From Deltaproteobacteria bacterium (GTDB lineage: Bacteria; Desulfobacterota; Syntrophia; Syntrophales; UBA2192), in the NCBI GenBank assembly GCA_012728915.1, contig JAAYEC010000030.1:30533-94532 (forward strand): a DNA stretch of 64,000 nt, written 5' to 3'. Both the position numbers and the translations under genes were made by a program. How positions within the stretch are numbered: the first letter of the stretch is position 1; each line of letters begins with the position of its first letter. This document shows, piece by piece, positions 44,313-53,184 of this stretch. Under the pieces are notes generated by a model. The model was given only the letters and a program-made list of their open reading frames with translations. It made no database searches and was not told the origin of the DNA.

Positions 44313-45449
44313 TCAGGGAAGGAAGAAAAGGGGGTTCCGGGCCTTGTTCTTCTCCCGGATCTCGAAGTACAGGTAAGGCTCCCCGCCCGGTTCCTGGGAC
44401 GGGCCGATGGAGGCGATCCGGTCGCCCTTCCGGATTCTTTCGTCCCTCTTTGTAGCCGTGTTCTTCAGGTAGGCATAGACGGTCGTGTAGTTCTCGTCGT
44501 GCTTGACGATCACCGTTTCACCGTACCCCTTGACGTAGGAGGCATAGATGACCGTGCCTGCCGCGGCCGCCTGGACCGTGGTGTTCTCCTTCGCGGCAAT
44601 CTTGATCCCGTTGTACTTCATGCCGCTGGGCTGTATCCCGAACCGGGTGATCACGGGACCCCGCACGGGCCATGCAAAGCGCCCCTTGTCCATGCGGATC
44701 AGCCCCTGCGGCTCTTCGGCCCTCTGGGCCGCTTCAGGCTTCCTCGCCGGCGGCGGCGTCACGGCCGTCCGATCCTTCAGCGCCGCATCGGTCGCCCTGG
44801 CCGAAGGGGCCGGGGCCGGCGGCTTCGCGGCCATCTGCTCTCGCGCGGCCGACGGAACCGCCGCTTCGGGCCTCTCCGGCGGCCTGGCCGCAGGGCCCCT
44901 CGAAGGCGGCGTTGTCGAGGCGTCGGTCTTCTCCGCAGGCCCGGGCGGCGCTTGCTCCCGGGATTTTCCCGCCGCCGCCGGACCCCGATCCGTCCCGGCC
45001 GGCAGGGGGCGGTCCGTGATGCTTTCCTCCTTCACCTTTCCGGGCCCGCCAGCGGCTGCAGCCGCCGGGGGCCGAGCGCTTTCGGGTGACGCCGCAACGG
45101 CTGCCGGTTTTTCGGCGGGGGGCGGTGCCGGAGGCTTCGCCTCCGCCGCCTGCCTGGCGGGAGGGATGTCGACGACCTCGGGGGCATCGGGAACAAAGAC
45201 GACGCTGCCCGCGCTGATTCGGGAGGAATCGGTGATGTTGTTGATCTCGGCGAGCTCCTGCAGATCGATGTTGTACGCCCTCGAGATGCGCCAGAGCGTC
45301 TCGCCCGGCTTGACCCGGTGGTACACGCCTCGCATGCGCTCGGAGGATTTCAGGCTGCCGCGGTCGACAACCTGGATGGAACAGGAAAGCAGAGCGGCCC
45401 CGAGAAAGGCCAGCATGAGGAGTTTCAATATGGTTGAAATGTGTTTCAT
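44313..45449 (-). CDS. NlpD-like lipoprotein: LysM plus catalytically dead M23 domain
   Basis: A 378-residue lipoprotein (lipobox AALLSC at residue 24) with a LysM domain (YHRVKPGETLWRISRAYNI), a 150-residue Pro/Ala-rich linker and a C-terminal M23/LytM domain. All zinc-site positions are replaced: H-x-G-x-D is YNGIK, Y-A-H-L is YAYL and H-L-H-F-E is YLYFE. It should therefore not cut peptidoglycan itself but activate an amidase, as NlpD and EnvC do. The ATG at 45449 gives the clean signal peptide. It lies after pcm, and surE-pcm-nlpD-type neighbourhoods are common. Confidence 0.88.
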   Translation of the reverse strand: MKHISTILKLLMLAFLGAALLSCSIQVVDRGSLKSSERMRGVYHRVKPGETLWRISRAYNIDLQELAEINNITDSSRISAGSVVFVPDAPEVVDIPPARQAAEAKPPAPPPAEKPAAVAASPESARPPAAAAAGGPGKVKEESITDRPLPAGTDRGPAAAGKSREQAPPGPAEKTDASTTPPSRGPAARPPERPEAAVPSAAREQMAAKPPAPAPSARATDAALKDRTAVTPPPARKPEAAQRAEEPQGLIRMDKGRFAWPVRGPVITRFGIQPSGMKYNGIKIAAKENTTVQAAAAGTVIYASYVKGYGETVIVKHDENYTTVYAYLKNTATKRDERIRKGDRIASIGPSQEPGGEPYLYFEIREKNKARNPLFFLP

Positions 45450-45581
45450 CGATTCGTTTACGAGCCCCGAAAAACAGAAGGTAAGAGGGTGAGAAGGCGA
45501 GACGGCTGGAGATGCCGAGAGTGCGAATCCGGCGGGCCACCTGTCCAACCTTCTTGCCCTCTCACCTTCTGAGCCTCTTCT

Positions 45582-46244
45582 TTACTGCTGCTCCATCTTC
45601 CAACCATGCTCCCCGATCAGGCTCACAAAGCGGCACCCCCCGAGGTCCTGCTTCCTGACGTCTTCGGGGTCTTCGGAGAGACGCGTGAGCTTCGTCAGGC
45701 TCTGCGCGTAGCGGTCTCCGACGGGGATCACCAGGCGTCCCCCGACGGCGAGCTGTTCCACCAGCGTCCTGGGGATCGACGGGGAACCCGCCGCGACAAG
45801 GATGGCGTCGAAGGGGGATTCCTCGCGCCAGCCGTACGTCCCGTCTCCCACGCGGACCACGACGTTGTAGTAGTTCAGAGACTCGAGCAGCTTCCTGGCC
45901 TTCTGGGCGAGCGCGGCGATCCGCTCGATGCTGAACACGCGGTCGGCCAGCTCCGCCAGGATCGCGGCCTGATAGCCGGACCCCGTGCCCAGCTCCAGGA
46001 CCTTCTCACGCCCCGAGAGTTCCAGGGCCTCCGACATGAGCGCCACGATGTACGGCTGAGAGATGGTCTGCTTCTCGCCGATCGGCAGCGGGTTGTCGTT
46101 GTATGCCTGGTCGATGAGCCCCTCGTCGACAAAGAGATGCCGAGGGATCTTCTCCATGGCCCGCAGGACACGCTCGTCCCGGATTCCGCGCGAGCGGATC
46201 TGGGCGTCAACCATTTTTTTCCGCTGCTTTTCGTATCGGTCCAT
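45582..46244 (-). CDS. pcm: Protein-L-isoaspartate O-methyltransferase
   Basis: A 220-residue repair methyltransferase for isoaspartyl residues. It has VDAQIRSRGIRDERVLRAM, the SAM-binding VLELGTGSGYQAAILAEL and FDAILVAAGSPSIPRTL, with DNPLPIGEKQTISQPYIV between. The ATG at 46244 is typical. It precedes the NlpD-like gene. Confidence 0.95.
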   Translation of the reverse strand: MDRYEKQRKKMVDAQIRSRGIRDERVLRAMEKIPRHLFVDEGLIDQAYNDNPLPIGEKQTISQPYIVALMSEALELSGREKVLELGTGSGYQAAILAELADRVFSIERIAALAQKARKLLESLNYYNVVVRVGDGTYGWREESPFDAILVAAGSPSIPRTLVEQLAVGGRLVIPVGDRYAQSLTKLTRLSEDPEDVRKQDLGGCRFVSLIGEHGWKMEQQ

Positions 46245-46368
46245 TCTCCGGTTCGCTCGGAACGAGGCCGTCAAAAAAACAGAGGGCAAGGGGCCGGGAA
46301 CGGACTGCCCTTCTCGCCCTCTCACCCTCCAGATCCGTTCTCGAGGGGCTTCATCGGTTGCCGGCCGT

Positions 46369-46701
46369 TCAAAGATAGGCTCTCTTCGGCGGGATCCGGT
46401 AGACCTCCTCGACGGTCTTGTGACGTCGGAATCCCATGGCCTCCCGTGTCACGATCAGGTAGTAGTAGCGAAGCTGCGCGTATTCCCGGGCCAGGTTGTA
46501 ACGCCGGATCTCCCCGTTGATCTCCGCCAGGACATCGAGAGCCGGGTTTGCTCCGGCCGCTCGGATGCTCTCCGCGATCCGCCGGTTGATCCTCTCCATC
46601 TCGGAAAGGGCCGCCGCCAGCGCCTCGCCCGCCCGGCCGAGGACCTCGGCCCGCTCCTTCAAAATCTCTTCCTGGGTTCTCTCCCAGGCCGACTTCCCCA
46701 T
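46369..46701 (-). CDS. Hypothetical helical protein, 110 aa
   Basis: A 110-residue protein that is alpha-helical throughout (for example AEVLGRAGEALAAALSEMER, then REYAQLRYYYLIVTREAMGF) with a short basic tail. No family was recognised. The frame is regular, the start lies near the divergent mutase gene, and it is separated from pcm by a heptad-phased region, so it is probably a real gene. No signal peptide is seen. Confidence 0.6.
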   Translation of the reverse strand: MGKSAWERTQEEILKERAEVLGRAGEALAAALSEMERINRRIAESIRAAGANPALDVLAEINGEIRRYNLAREYAQLRYYYLIVTREAMGFRRHKTVEEVYRIPPKRAYL

Positions 46702-46884
46702 GCAGTGATAAAATCCCGCTTTTTCGGGCTTTTTCTATCATTTCGCCTTTCCCTTTGCAACCGAAAAGGTCCCTTTGACGCGCAGTGGCTTTTCCAGTAT
46801 GATGCTCCCGTTTCGTCGGTTCGGCGGCCCTTCCACGGCCTGCGGCCCCGGGCCGATGACGCCGGACATCACGGAAAGGATGCC

Positions 46885-48465
46885 ATGCCCGCGATGACAT
46901 CGAATACCATGTCCCGGGCGGTGCGGGAGGCGTACCGCCGGGGCGAGGATGACGAGACGCTCAACCCCCTGGTCCTGGTCGACTCCTCGGGAAAACCGGC
47001 GGGAAGGATCGGCAGGGGCGACTCGGTCATCTTCTACAATATCCGCGGCGAGCGGGAGGTCGAGCTCTCGCGCAGCCTCACGGAAGACGATTTCCGCGAG
47101 TTTCCCACGGCCGGGCCCCTCGGGCTTCACTACGCTACCATGATCGAGTACTCGAGGGACCTGAGGGCCGATGTGGCCTTCCCGCCCGAGTCGGACCTCG
47201 AGGAAACGCTCAGCGAGGTCCTGTCCCGCCGCGGGATCCGGCAGGTGAAAATCACCGAGGCGGAGAAGGCGTTTCACGTCACCTACTTCCTCAACGGCAA
47301 GCGCGAGTCCCCCTACCCCGGTGAGGACCGCATCGTGGTGCCGACACGGAAGGACGTCAGGCTCTTCGATGAGGCGCCCGAGATGTCCGTGGGGGAAGTG
47401 GCCGAAGCCACGGTCCGCGTGATCCGTGAGGGCCGTCACGGCTTCATCCTCGCCAACTTCGCCAACGTCGACGTCGTCGGTCACATCGAGAACGAAGCGG
47501 CCGTGATGCGGGCGGTCGAGGCCGTCGATCGCGCGCTGGGCCGCGTCGTCGAGCAGGCCCGCAAGGCGGGGGTCCCCGTCCTGGTCACGGCCGATCACGG
47601 CACCGTGGAGCGCTGGTTCTACCCCGACGGGACGGTCGATACGGGACACACATCGAGCCCGGTTCCCTTCGTCCTCGTCGGGACCGGCGAATCCCCGGCG
47701 CTGCGCAGGGAGGGAGAACTCACCGACGTGGCGCCCACGATCCTGGAGCTGTTCGGCATCGCCGTGCCGAAGCGCATGGAAGGGCGATCCCTGCTGTCGA
47801 AGAAACCGAGGTCGCCCGTCCGCCGGCTCGTCGTGCTCATCCTCGACGGGTGGGGCTACAACCCCGAGACGACGGGAAACCTGATCGCAAAGGCCTCCAC
47901 CCCCGTCATGGACGGCCTGCTCGCCACCCTTCCCTTTTCCGTGCTTGCCGCCTCGGGCGAGGCCGTCGGGCTTCCGGCGGGGACCGTGGGAAATTCCGAG
48001 GCCGGACACCTGCACATAGGCGCGGGCAGACGCGTCTTCTCCGACCGCCTGAAGATCGACCGGGCGATCGAAAGCGGGGCCTTCTTCTCGAACGAGGCCT
48101 ACCGGCGAACCATGGCCGAGGCCATCCGGCGCGGAACGGCCCTGCACCTGATGGGCATCGTCTCGTTCTTCAGCTCCCACGGCATGATGAACCATCTTCT
48201 CGCGCTGATGGAGATGGCGAAAAGGGAGGGGGTCCCCAGGCTCTTCATCCACGCCATGCTCGGGCGACGCGGCGAGATGCCCGAGAGCGGGGCCAACTAC
48301 ATCAAGCAGATCGAGGACCGCTGTACGGAGCTCGATCTGGGGCGTGTCGTCTCCGTGATCGGGCGCTACTGGTCCATGGATCGCGAGGAAAACTGGGACC
48401 GCATCGAGAAGACGTACCGGATGCTGGTTTACGGCGATGGGTACGCCGTCAAAGAGGGGCTATAG
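46885..48465 (+). CDS. gpmI: Circularly permuted cofactor-independent phosphoglycerate mutase
   Basis: A 526-residue iPGM that would interconvert 3- and 2-phosphoglycerate, but with its halves in swapped order. Residues 1-310 match the usual second half: AYRRGEDDETLNPLVLVD, DSVIFYNIRGEREVE, LHYATMIEYSRDL, EAEKAFHVTYFLNGK, ANVDVVGHIEN (Asp196, His200), TADHG (Asp237, His238) and TGHTSSPVPF (His255). A linker with SKKPRSP leads to the usual N-terminus: VVLILDGWGYNPE (Asp321), GNSEAGHLHIGAGR (Ser371), SSHGMMNHL (His432) and GRYWSMDREENWDR. All metal ligands are kept; the Asp after the substrate Arg (R462) is Gly463. The new ends lie in the loop that normally links the transferase insert to the rest of the phosphatase domain. 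A GGAAAGGA site precedes the ATG. Confidence 0.9.
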   Translation: MPAMTSNTMSRAVREAYRRGEDDETLNPLVLVDSSGKPAGRIGRGDSVIFYNIRGEREVELSRSLTEDDFREFPTAGPLGLHYATMIEYSRDLRADVAFPPESDLEETLSEVLSRRGIRQVKITEAEKAFHVTYFLNGKRESPYPGEDRIVVPTRKDVRLFDEAPEMSVGEVAEATVRVIREGRHGFILANFANVDVVGHIENEAAVMRAVEAVDRALGRVVEQARKAGVPVLVTADHGTVERWFYPDGTVDTGHTSSPVPFVLVGTGESPALRREGELTDVAPTILELFGIAVPKRMEGRSLLSKKPRSPVRRLVVLILDGWGYNPETTGNLIAKASTPVMDGLLATLPFSVLAASGEAVGLPAGTVGNSEAGHLHIGAGRRVFSDRLKIDRAIESGAFFSNEAYRRTMAEAIRRGTALHLMGIVSFFSSHGMMNHLLALMEMAKREGVPRLFIHAMLGRRGEMPESGANYIKQIEDRCTELDLGRVVSVIGRYWSMDREENWDRIEKTYRMLVYGDGYAVKEGL

Positions 48466-48508
48466 GGTCCGGGGGACCGGGTTCGGGGATTGCGGGGGAG
48501 AGAATATC

Positions 48509-49039
48509 ATGGACGTGAACATCGGCAGCAGCACGCTGACCATCGTCGAGGGGGACATCACGAAGGAGGCCACCGACGCCATCGTGAACGCGGCCAATTC
48601 GGGCCTGCGCGGGGGAGGAGGCGTCGACGGCGCGATTCACCGCGCGGGCGGGCCCGCCATCCTGGAGGAGTGCCGGGCGATCGGACATTGCCCCCCGGGC
48701 CGGGCCGTCATGACCACGGGCGGAAACCTGAAGGCCCGATTCGTCATCCACACGGTGGGGCCGGTGTGGAGCGGCGGCAACCGGAACGAGGCGGGCCTCC
48801 TGAAAAGCGCCTACCTCGAGAGCCTGAGGCTCGCCTCGAAGAAGGGCCTCAAGAGCGTCTCCTTCCCGGCCATCAGCACGGGCGCCTACGGCTATCCCCT
48901 GAGCGATGCCGCGCGGATCGCCCTCCAGACCGCCGTCGACTTCCTGAGGGAAGACCCCTCCATCGAAACGGTGCGCTTCGTCCTTTTCGGCAAGCCCGCG
49001 TTCGAGACCTTCGCGGAAGAGTTGAAGAAGCTCCTCTGA
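48509..49039 (+). CDS. Macro-domain ADP-ribose hydrolase
   Basis: A 176-residue single macro domain of the YmdB/MacroD type. It has IVEGDITKEATDAIVNAANS, LRGGGGVDGAIHRAGG and the phosphate-loop FPAISTGAYGYPL, which bind and hydrolyse O-acetyl-ADP-ribose or ADP-ribosyl groups. A GGGGGAGAG site precedes the ATG at 48509. It follows the permuted mutase by 43 bases on the same strand and may be co-transcribed. Confidence 0.93.
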   Translation: MDVNIGSSTLTIVEGDITKEATDAIVNAANSGLRGGGGVDGAIHRAGGPAILEECRAIGHCPPGRAVMTTGGNLKARFVIHTVGPVWSGGNRNEAGLLKSAYLESLRLASKKGLKSVSFPAISTGAYGYPLSDAARIALQTAVDFLREDPSIETVRFVLFGKPAFETFAEELKKLL

Positions 49040-49045
49040 CCGGCG

Positions 49046-49333
49046 CTATTTCTTGAAAAGCGCATCGAGGCGGCTGCGGGCGTCTTCCTTTCCCGCGGTC
49101 CTCCCCCGCCGGTCCCTATCGTCGGCAAAGACAAAGAAATCGCAGAAGTTGCTCCGCTTCTTGTCGACGACGCGCTCGGCCTGCGGCTCGCGGCAGTCGT
49201 TGTAGGCGCCGGGGCGGTAGAACAGGCAGTTCAGGCAGACGTGCAGGTCGGCGCCGCATTGCCCGCAGGTCTCGGAACGCCCCACCTTCCGCTCGACGGA
49301 AAGTTCTTTTCCGCATGCACTGCAGCGCTTCAT
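49046..49333 (-). CDS. Small zinc-ribbon protein, 95 aa
   Basis: A 95-residue cysteine-rich protein: CSACGKEL near residue 4, CGQCGADL near residue 23, CLNCLFY near residue 33, then YNDCREPQ and NFCDFFVF. Eight cysteines could bind two zinc ions. The C-terminal part (residues 60-95) is basic-acidic and helical. The ATG at 49333 has GGGGGAG upstream. Function unknown; nucleic-acid or protein binding is possible. Confidence 0.7.
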   Translation of the reverse strand: MKRCSACGKELSVERKVGRSETCGQCGADLHVCLNCLFYRPGAYNDCREPQAERVVDKKRSNFCDFFVFADDRDRRGRTAGKEDARSRLDALFKK

Positions 49334-49500
49334 GCCCACTGCTCCCCCATGCCCGTTTCTCCCTTCCGACCCGCCTTCTCCGCCGTTCCAAGCCGGCCCG
49401 CCCCGGCAGCGCCGGGCACGGCAAACGGCAGGGGTGGACCGCTGGCTGCAGGGGGCAAGCCCGGCCCCCTCGCCGGATGCCCGCGGCGGCTCCCGCCCCG

Positions 49501-50301
49501 TCAATGAAGCGTACCCGCCTCGACCTCGCCGAGCCCGCGCCACTCGATCCAGCGCGAAAGCCCCAGGAATTCGGCCCAGAGCCGGATCAGCTCTACGTCC
49601 CCCTCGTGATCGTCCCGAGCGTTCCGATCCGCCCGTCCCGCCAGTTCCTCGCCCTGCAGGACGTAGAGGCTCCGCCCGTAGGGCGAGGTAAGGCCGACCC
49701 CCGTCAAGGGTTCCATGAGCTTGAAGAAGGCGTAGTTCATGGCCTGCGAGACATCGTAGACCTTGTGCGGCGTCATCCGCCGGATGCCCCCGGAGAGGAC
49801 CGTCACGGCCTTGGCCTGCTGCTCCAGGATCGCGTTTCGCTGGATCGCCCGCAGGCCGGGGTATTCGCGATGAAGCCACCGCTCGATCATGATGTCCGGG
49901 GGCATCCTCGTGAGCTGGAAGACGACGCTCTCGTACCAGAGGGGCAGGAATTCGCCCAGCGTGTCGAGCCCGTGTATGAGGGAGAGCCGCTGGATGTCCT
50001 CCCGGATCTCCTCCCGATACACCGCCCGTGTCCGCTCGTTGGCCACGGCGACCTTCCGTTTTCCGGGAGGGGCGGCGAAGAGGCGGATCAGGTGGCCGCA
50101 CTCGTTGGCAATCACGTGGTTGACGAGGGGGTCGTCGCCGCCTCGGTAGAGCAGCACGTGGGACGGCGAGCCCGCCCCGGCCATCCTCATCCGGGCGGGC
50201 GATTTGAGATCCGGCCTGCGGACAGCCTCTACGCCCTTGCCGGACACGGAGCAGAGGGTGTCAAGGAGGTCCCGGACCGGATCGAGAAGCCCGGGGATCA
50301 T
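49501..50301 (-). CDS. Hypothetical protein, 266 aa
   Basis: A 266-residue soluble protein with no family I can name. It contains HVIANECGHLIRLF, whose Glu and His could ligate metal, but the spacing is not the classical HExxH. The rest is helical (EEIREDIQRLSLIHGLDTLG, then PPDIMIERWLHREYPGLRAI). It lies 49 bases before the SufB stop on the same strand side. No signal peptide or membrane segment is visible. Confidence 0.6.
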   Translation of the reverse strand: MIPGLLDPVRDLLDTLCSVSGKGVEAVRRPDLKSPARMRMAGAGSPSHVLLYRGGDDPLVNHVIANECGHLIRLFAAPPGKRKVAVANERTRAVYREEIREDIQRLSLIHGLDTLGEFLPLWYESVVFQLTRMPPDIMIERWLHREYPGLRAIQRNAILEQQAKAVTVLSGGIRRMTPHKVYDVSQAMNYAFFKLMEPLTGVGLTSPYGRSLYVLQGEELAGRADRNARDDHEGDVELIRLWAEFLGLSRWIEWRGLGEVEAGTLH

Positions 50302-50350
50302 GTTTTTTCATACCCCAGAGCCGGCCGGGAATCAACCGCCCGCGGCTGCG

Positions 50351-51562
50351 TCACATCACTTCCTTCGACGTCATGTCGACGGCCCGGTCGATTTCCTGCT
50401 GGAGCTCCGTCGGCAGCCCGGGAATGTCCACGCTGAGAAAGCCCCGGACGATCGTGGAGATGGCCTCGTCCTCGGAGAGCCCCCTGGACATGAGGTACAG
50501 GATCTCCTCCTGGGCGATCTTGCCCACCGCCGCCTCGTGGGACATCTCGACGCCGTCCGCCTTTCCCTGAAGCTCCGGGATGGCGTGAATGATCCCTCCG
50601 TTGAGAATCATGCCCTTGCACTCCAGGTGGGCCTTCACGCCGGCCATCTCGCCGACGAGGTCGCCGCGGTTGATGATCTTCCCGCCGTTGGTGATGGCCC
50701 GGGCGATGATCTCGGCTTTCGTCTCCTCGGCCGCGAGAACGATCCGGCCGCCCACGTCCATCTCGGATCCCGGTGTCCCGACGAGGATGCTGTAGAAGCG
50801 GGCCACGGCCCCCCGGCCCACGAGGTGTGTCGTGGGGTACATCTGCAGGCTCCTGACGGGCTTCATGCAGATGTAGTTGTTCAGGAAGAGCCCCCCCTCC
50901 TCGACGATGCCCACGGAGCGGGGCCTCACCATCACCTCTTCCGCCCAGTGGTGGATCATGGTAAAGCTGAGCTTCGCGTTCTTCTTGACGTAGAACTCGG
51001 AAATTCCCACGTGGAGCCCCCGCTTGAGGCGGGGCGACGTGGCGCAGCCCGATATCACGTGCAGCTCCGATCCCTCCTCGGCGATGACGAGATTGTGCAC
51101 GTACTGGCTGATGTTGTCCTTGTCGAGGTAGAGACAGGCCTGCACGGGCCAGACGGCCTTCGTGCCGGGCAGGGCCCGGATCACGTAGCCGTCGTGGAGG
51201 TTGAGCTCGGCCGCCGCCGTGTACTTGTCGGCGTCGACGGACACGAGCTTCCAGTAGTGCTCCCGGGCCCACTCGTGCTTCTTCAGGGCCTCCTTGATCG
51301 GGATCACCTCGAGGCCCTCCTGTTTCGCATGGGCGTGCACGACGGCCGTGTCCATCTGGATGTACGTGCCCGCGCGACCGTCCTCGCTCGTGTCGATCCC
51401 GGCCTGGATCAGGCGGTCTCGGTCGAGCACGGGAAGCGTCTTGAGATCCTTCACGTAGTCATGCCTGACGGGCTCCGCGGTGAACGTCGCAAGGTCCACG
51501 TCGGGACCGATGGCGGCCTTCTTGTCCTTCGCCTCGCGGGCCTTGTCGGTCAGATTGCGCAT
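50351..51562 (-). CDS. sufB: SufB-like Fe-S scaffold protein
   Basis: A 403-residue SufB/D-family protein of Fe-S cluster assembly. It has the parallel beta-helix core with SELHVISGCATSPRL, VGISEFYVKKNAKLSF and, in the C-terminal part, HLECKGMILNGGIIHAIPEL and ADGVEMSHEAAVGKI; the Cys and Glu there match residues important in SufB. It is shorter than classical SufB and there is no SufD, SufS, SufE or SufU beside it. With SufC it forms a two-gene SMS/minimal Suf set. I chose ATG 51562 with a GAGGAG site; it overlaps sufC by 13 bases. Confidence 0.88.
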   Translation of the reverse strand: MRNLTDKAREAKDKKAAIGPDVDLATFTAEPVRHDYVKDLKTLPVLDRDRLIQAGIDTSEDGRAGTYIQMDTAVVHAHAKQEGLEVIPIKEALKKHEWAREHYWKLVSVDADKYTAAAELNLHDGYVIRALPGTKAVWPVQACLYLDKDNISQYVHNLVIAEEGSELHVISGCATSPRLKRGLHVGISEFYVKKNAKLSFTMIHHWAEEVMVRPRSVGIVEEGGLFLNNYICMKPVRSLQMYPTTHLVGRGAVARFYSILVGTPGSEMDVGGRIVLAAEETKAEIIARAITNGGKIINRGDLVGEMAGVKAHLECKGMILNGGIIHAIPELQGKADGVEMSHEAAVGKIAQEEILYLMSRGLSEDEAISTIVRGFLSVDIPGLPTELQQEIDRAVDMTSKEVM

Positions 51563-52308
51563 TTCACACACTCCTCGTATCCCATGACCTTGATGCAGTT
51601 GAAAATGTCCGTCGGGTTGTTGGAGCAGGACAGCACGCCGTTGAACAGCACCTGCCCCTTGTCCGCCGTGACATAATCGAGAATGAAGCCCGTGTGCGTG
51701 ATGATGAGGCCCATCCTCGTCCGCTCCTTCTTCCGCTGGAGCTGGGACTTGTTGGGATCCGTGTGGAAATCGCGCTGGAGCAGCCGGCTGATCGTGTGGC
51801 CGATCAGCGCGATGTTCTCGAGATCCACGCCGGATTCGGGCTCGTCGAAGAGCAGCAGGTCCGGCTGCTGGGCCATGAGCTGAACGAGCTCCGAGCGCTT
51901 GATCTCGCCGCCCGAGAAGCCCGCATTGATGTCCCGCTCGAGGAAATCGGTGAAATTCATCCTCGCCGCCATGCCGGTCACGTCCACGTCGCGGCCCCCG
52001 GCGCAGATCTGGACCATCTGCCTGGTCTTGAGGCCGTTGACCGTCGGCGGACGCTGGTAGGACATCCCGATGCCCAGCCTGGCCCGCTCGTTGATGGGCA
52101 GGTTCGTGATGTCGACACCCTTGAAGATGATCCTGCCCGCCGTCACCCTGTACTGGGGGTAGCCCATGATGGTCATCAGGAGAGACGTCTTGCCGGAACC
52201 GTTCGGCCCGAACAGGATGTGCGTCTCCCCGGGGTTGATCTGGAGGTCGATGTGGCGGAGAACCTCCCGCTCGCCCAGTTTCACCTGGAGATCTTCGATG
52301 AGAAGCAT
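51550..52308 (-). CDS. sufC: SufC ATPase of Fe-S assembly
   Basis: A 252-residue ABC-type ATPase that is soluble and partners SufB. Walker A is FGPNGSGKTSLLM, the signature FSGGEIKRSELVQLM and Walker B DLLLFDEPESGVD. The C-terminus has two extra Cys in GYEECVKCAI, not usual for the family. It is coupled to sufB by overlap. Confidence 0.93.
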   Translation of the reverse strand: MLLIEDLQVKLGEREVLRHIDLQINPGETHILFGPNGSGKTSLLMTIMGYPQYRVTAGRIIFKGVDITNLPINERARLGIGMSYQRPPTVNGLKTRQMVQICAGGRDVDVTGMAARMNFTDFLERDINAGFSGGEIKRSELVQLMAQQPDLLLFDEPESGVDLENIALIGHTISRLLQRDFHTDPNKSQLQRKKERTRMGLIITHTGFILDYVTADKGQVLFNGVLSCSNNPTDIFNCIKVMGYEECVKCAI

Positions 52309-52469
52309 TGCCGACTCCTTTGCATGATGAACCTTCGGATCAATATCTTATCCCGCCGCGTCGGTGTCAAGTGGTTTCCGGCGAAAAAGCCGCAAGGCAC
52401 CCCATTCCCCCTGCCTCTTTTTCATGGAGGGGCGGGGCATTGCCTTCACCGGCCACCGGTCGCTTCGTT

Positions 52470-53021
52470 TCAGTAATCGATCCCCGGCTGCGGCTCGATG
52501 CCCTTTCTGTAGGCATGCTTTATCTCCACCACCTCGCTGACCGTGTCGGCAAGCTCGATGACCGCCGGGTGCGCGTCCCTGCCCGTCAATACCAGGTGTA
52601 CAAGCGGCGGTTTCTCCCGGATCAGCGAAAGGATCTGCTCGAGATCCACGAGCTTCAGGTGCAGGGCGTTGTTGACCTCGTCGAGAATGATCAGGTCGTA
52701 GTCTTCCGAAGCCATCTTCTCCCGGGCCAGGGCGGCGGCGTCCTGGGCGTTCTGCCGGTGCTCCCGGTACGGGTAAGGGTTCCCCTGAATGCCGCAGAAC
52801 CCCTTCCCCGTCGCGTGCATCTCGATGGCGCAGTCCATCTTCTTCACGCCGTCCCGCTCGCCGGAATACAGGTCACCCTTCATGAACTGGATGATGCAGA
52901 TGCGCATGCCGTGCCCGCAAGCCCTCACGGCAAGCCCCAGCGCCGTCGTGGTCTTCCCCTTTCCGTGGCCCGTAATGACGACGACGAGCCCCCTTGGCTC
53001 CTTCGGAACGAGTTTCTCCAT
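52470..53021 (-). CDS. Cob(I)alamin adenosyltransferase, CobA/BtuR type
   Basis: A 183-residue corrinoid adenosyltransferase. The P-loop is ITGHGKGKTTTALGLAVRA and the other family motifs are IIQFMKGD and DLIILDEVNNALHL, with VLTGRDAHPAVIELAD near the end. It makes adenosylcobalamin, which radical methylmalonyl-CoA mutases need. I chose the ATG at 53021 with GAGG at a good distance; 53027 is possible. It faces away from the ferredoxin gene. Confidence 0.93.
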   Translation of the reverse strand: MEKLVPKEPRGLVVVITGHGKGKTTTALGLAVRACGHGMRICIIQFMKGDLYSGERDGVKKMDCAIEMHATGKGFCGIQGNPYPYREHRQNAQDAAALAREKMASEDYDLIILDEVNNALHLKLVDLEQILSLIREKPPLVHLVLTGRDAHPAVIELADTVSEVVEIKHAYRKGIEPQPGIDY

Positions 53022-53184
53022 GTTCATTCCTCTGCCCCCCGAGCGCAGGGCTTCGCTGCAGGCGTTCAAAAAAAAGTTGACTTTCCCGCCGGTTGTCCCC
53101 CATAAACAGCGTCGCATCCCATTTTTTCGATTTTTCGGGCGCCTGCGGCATCGGCATCGGCGGGCAGCCCGAAAAGGAGGGGAA

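Noticed and set aside
42867..45089. 740-codon open frame on the plus strand across the radical SAM and NlpD-like genes
   Set aside because: It spans two recognised minus-strand genes and the gap between them, with low-complexity Arg/Gly sequence at the end.
46885..48465. Two fused but separate genes or an assembly join instead of a permuted mutase
   Set aside because: There is one uninterrupted frame, no duplicated segment, each half occurs once, and the linker is short and in frame; I kept the permutation reading but list read-level checking as decisive.
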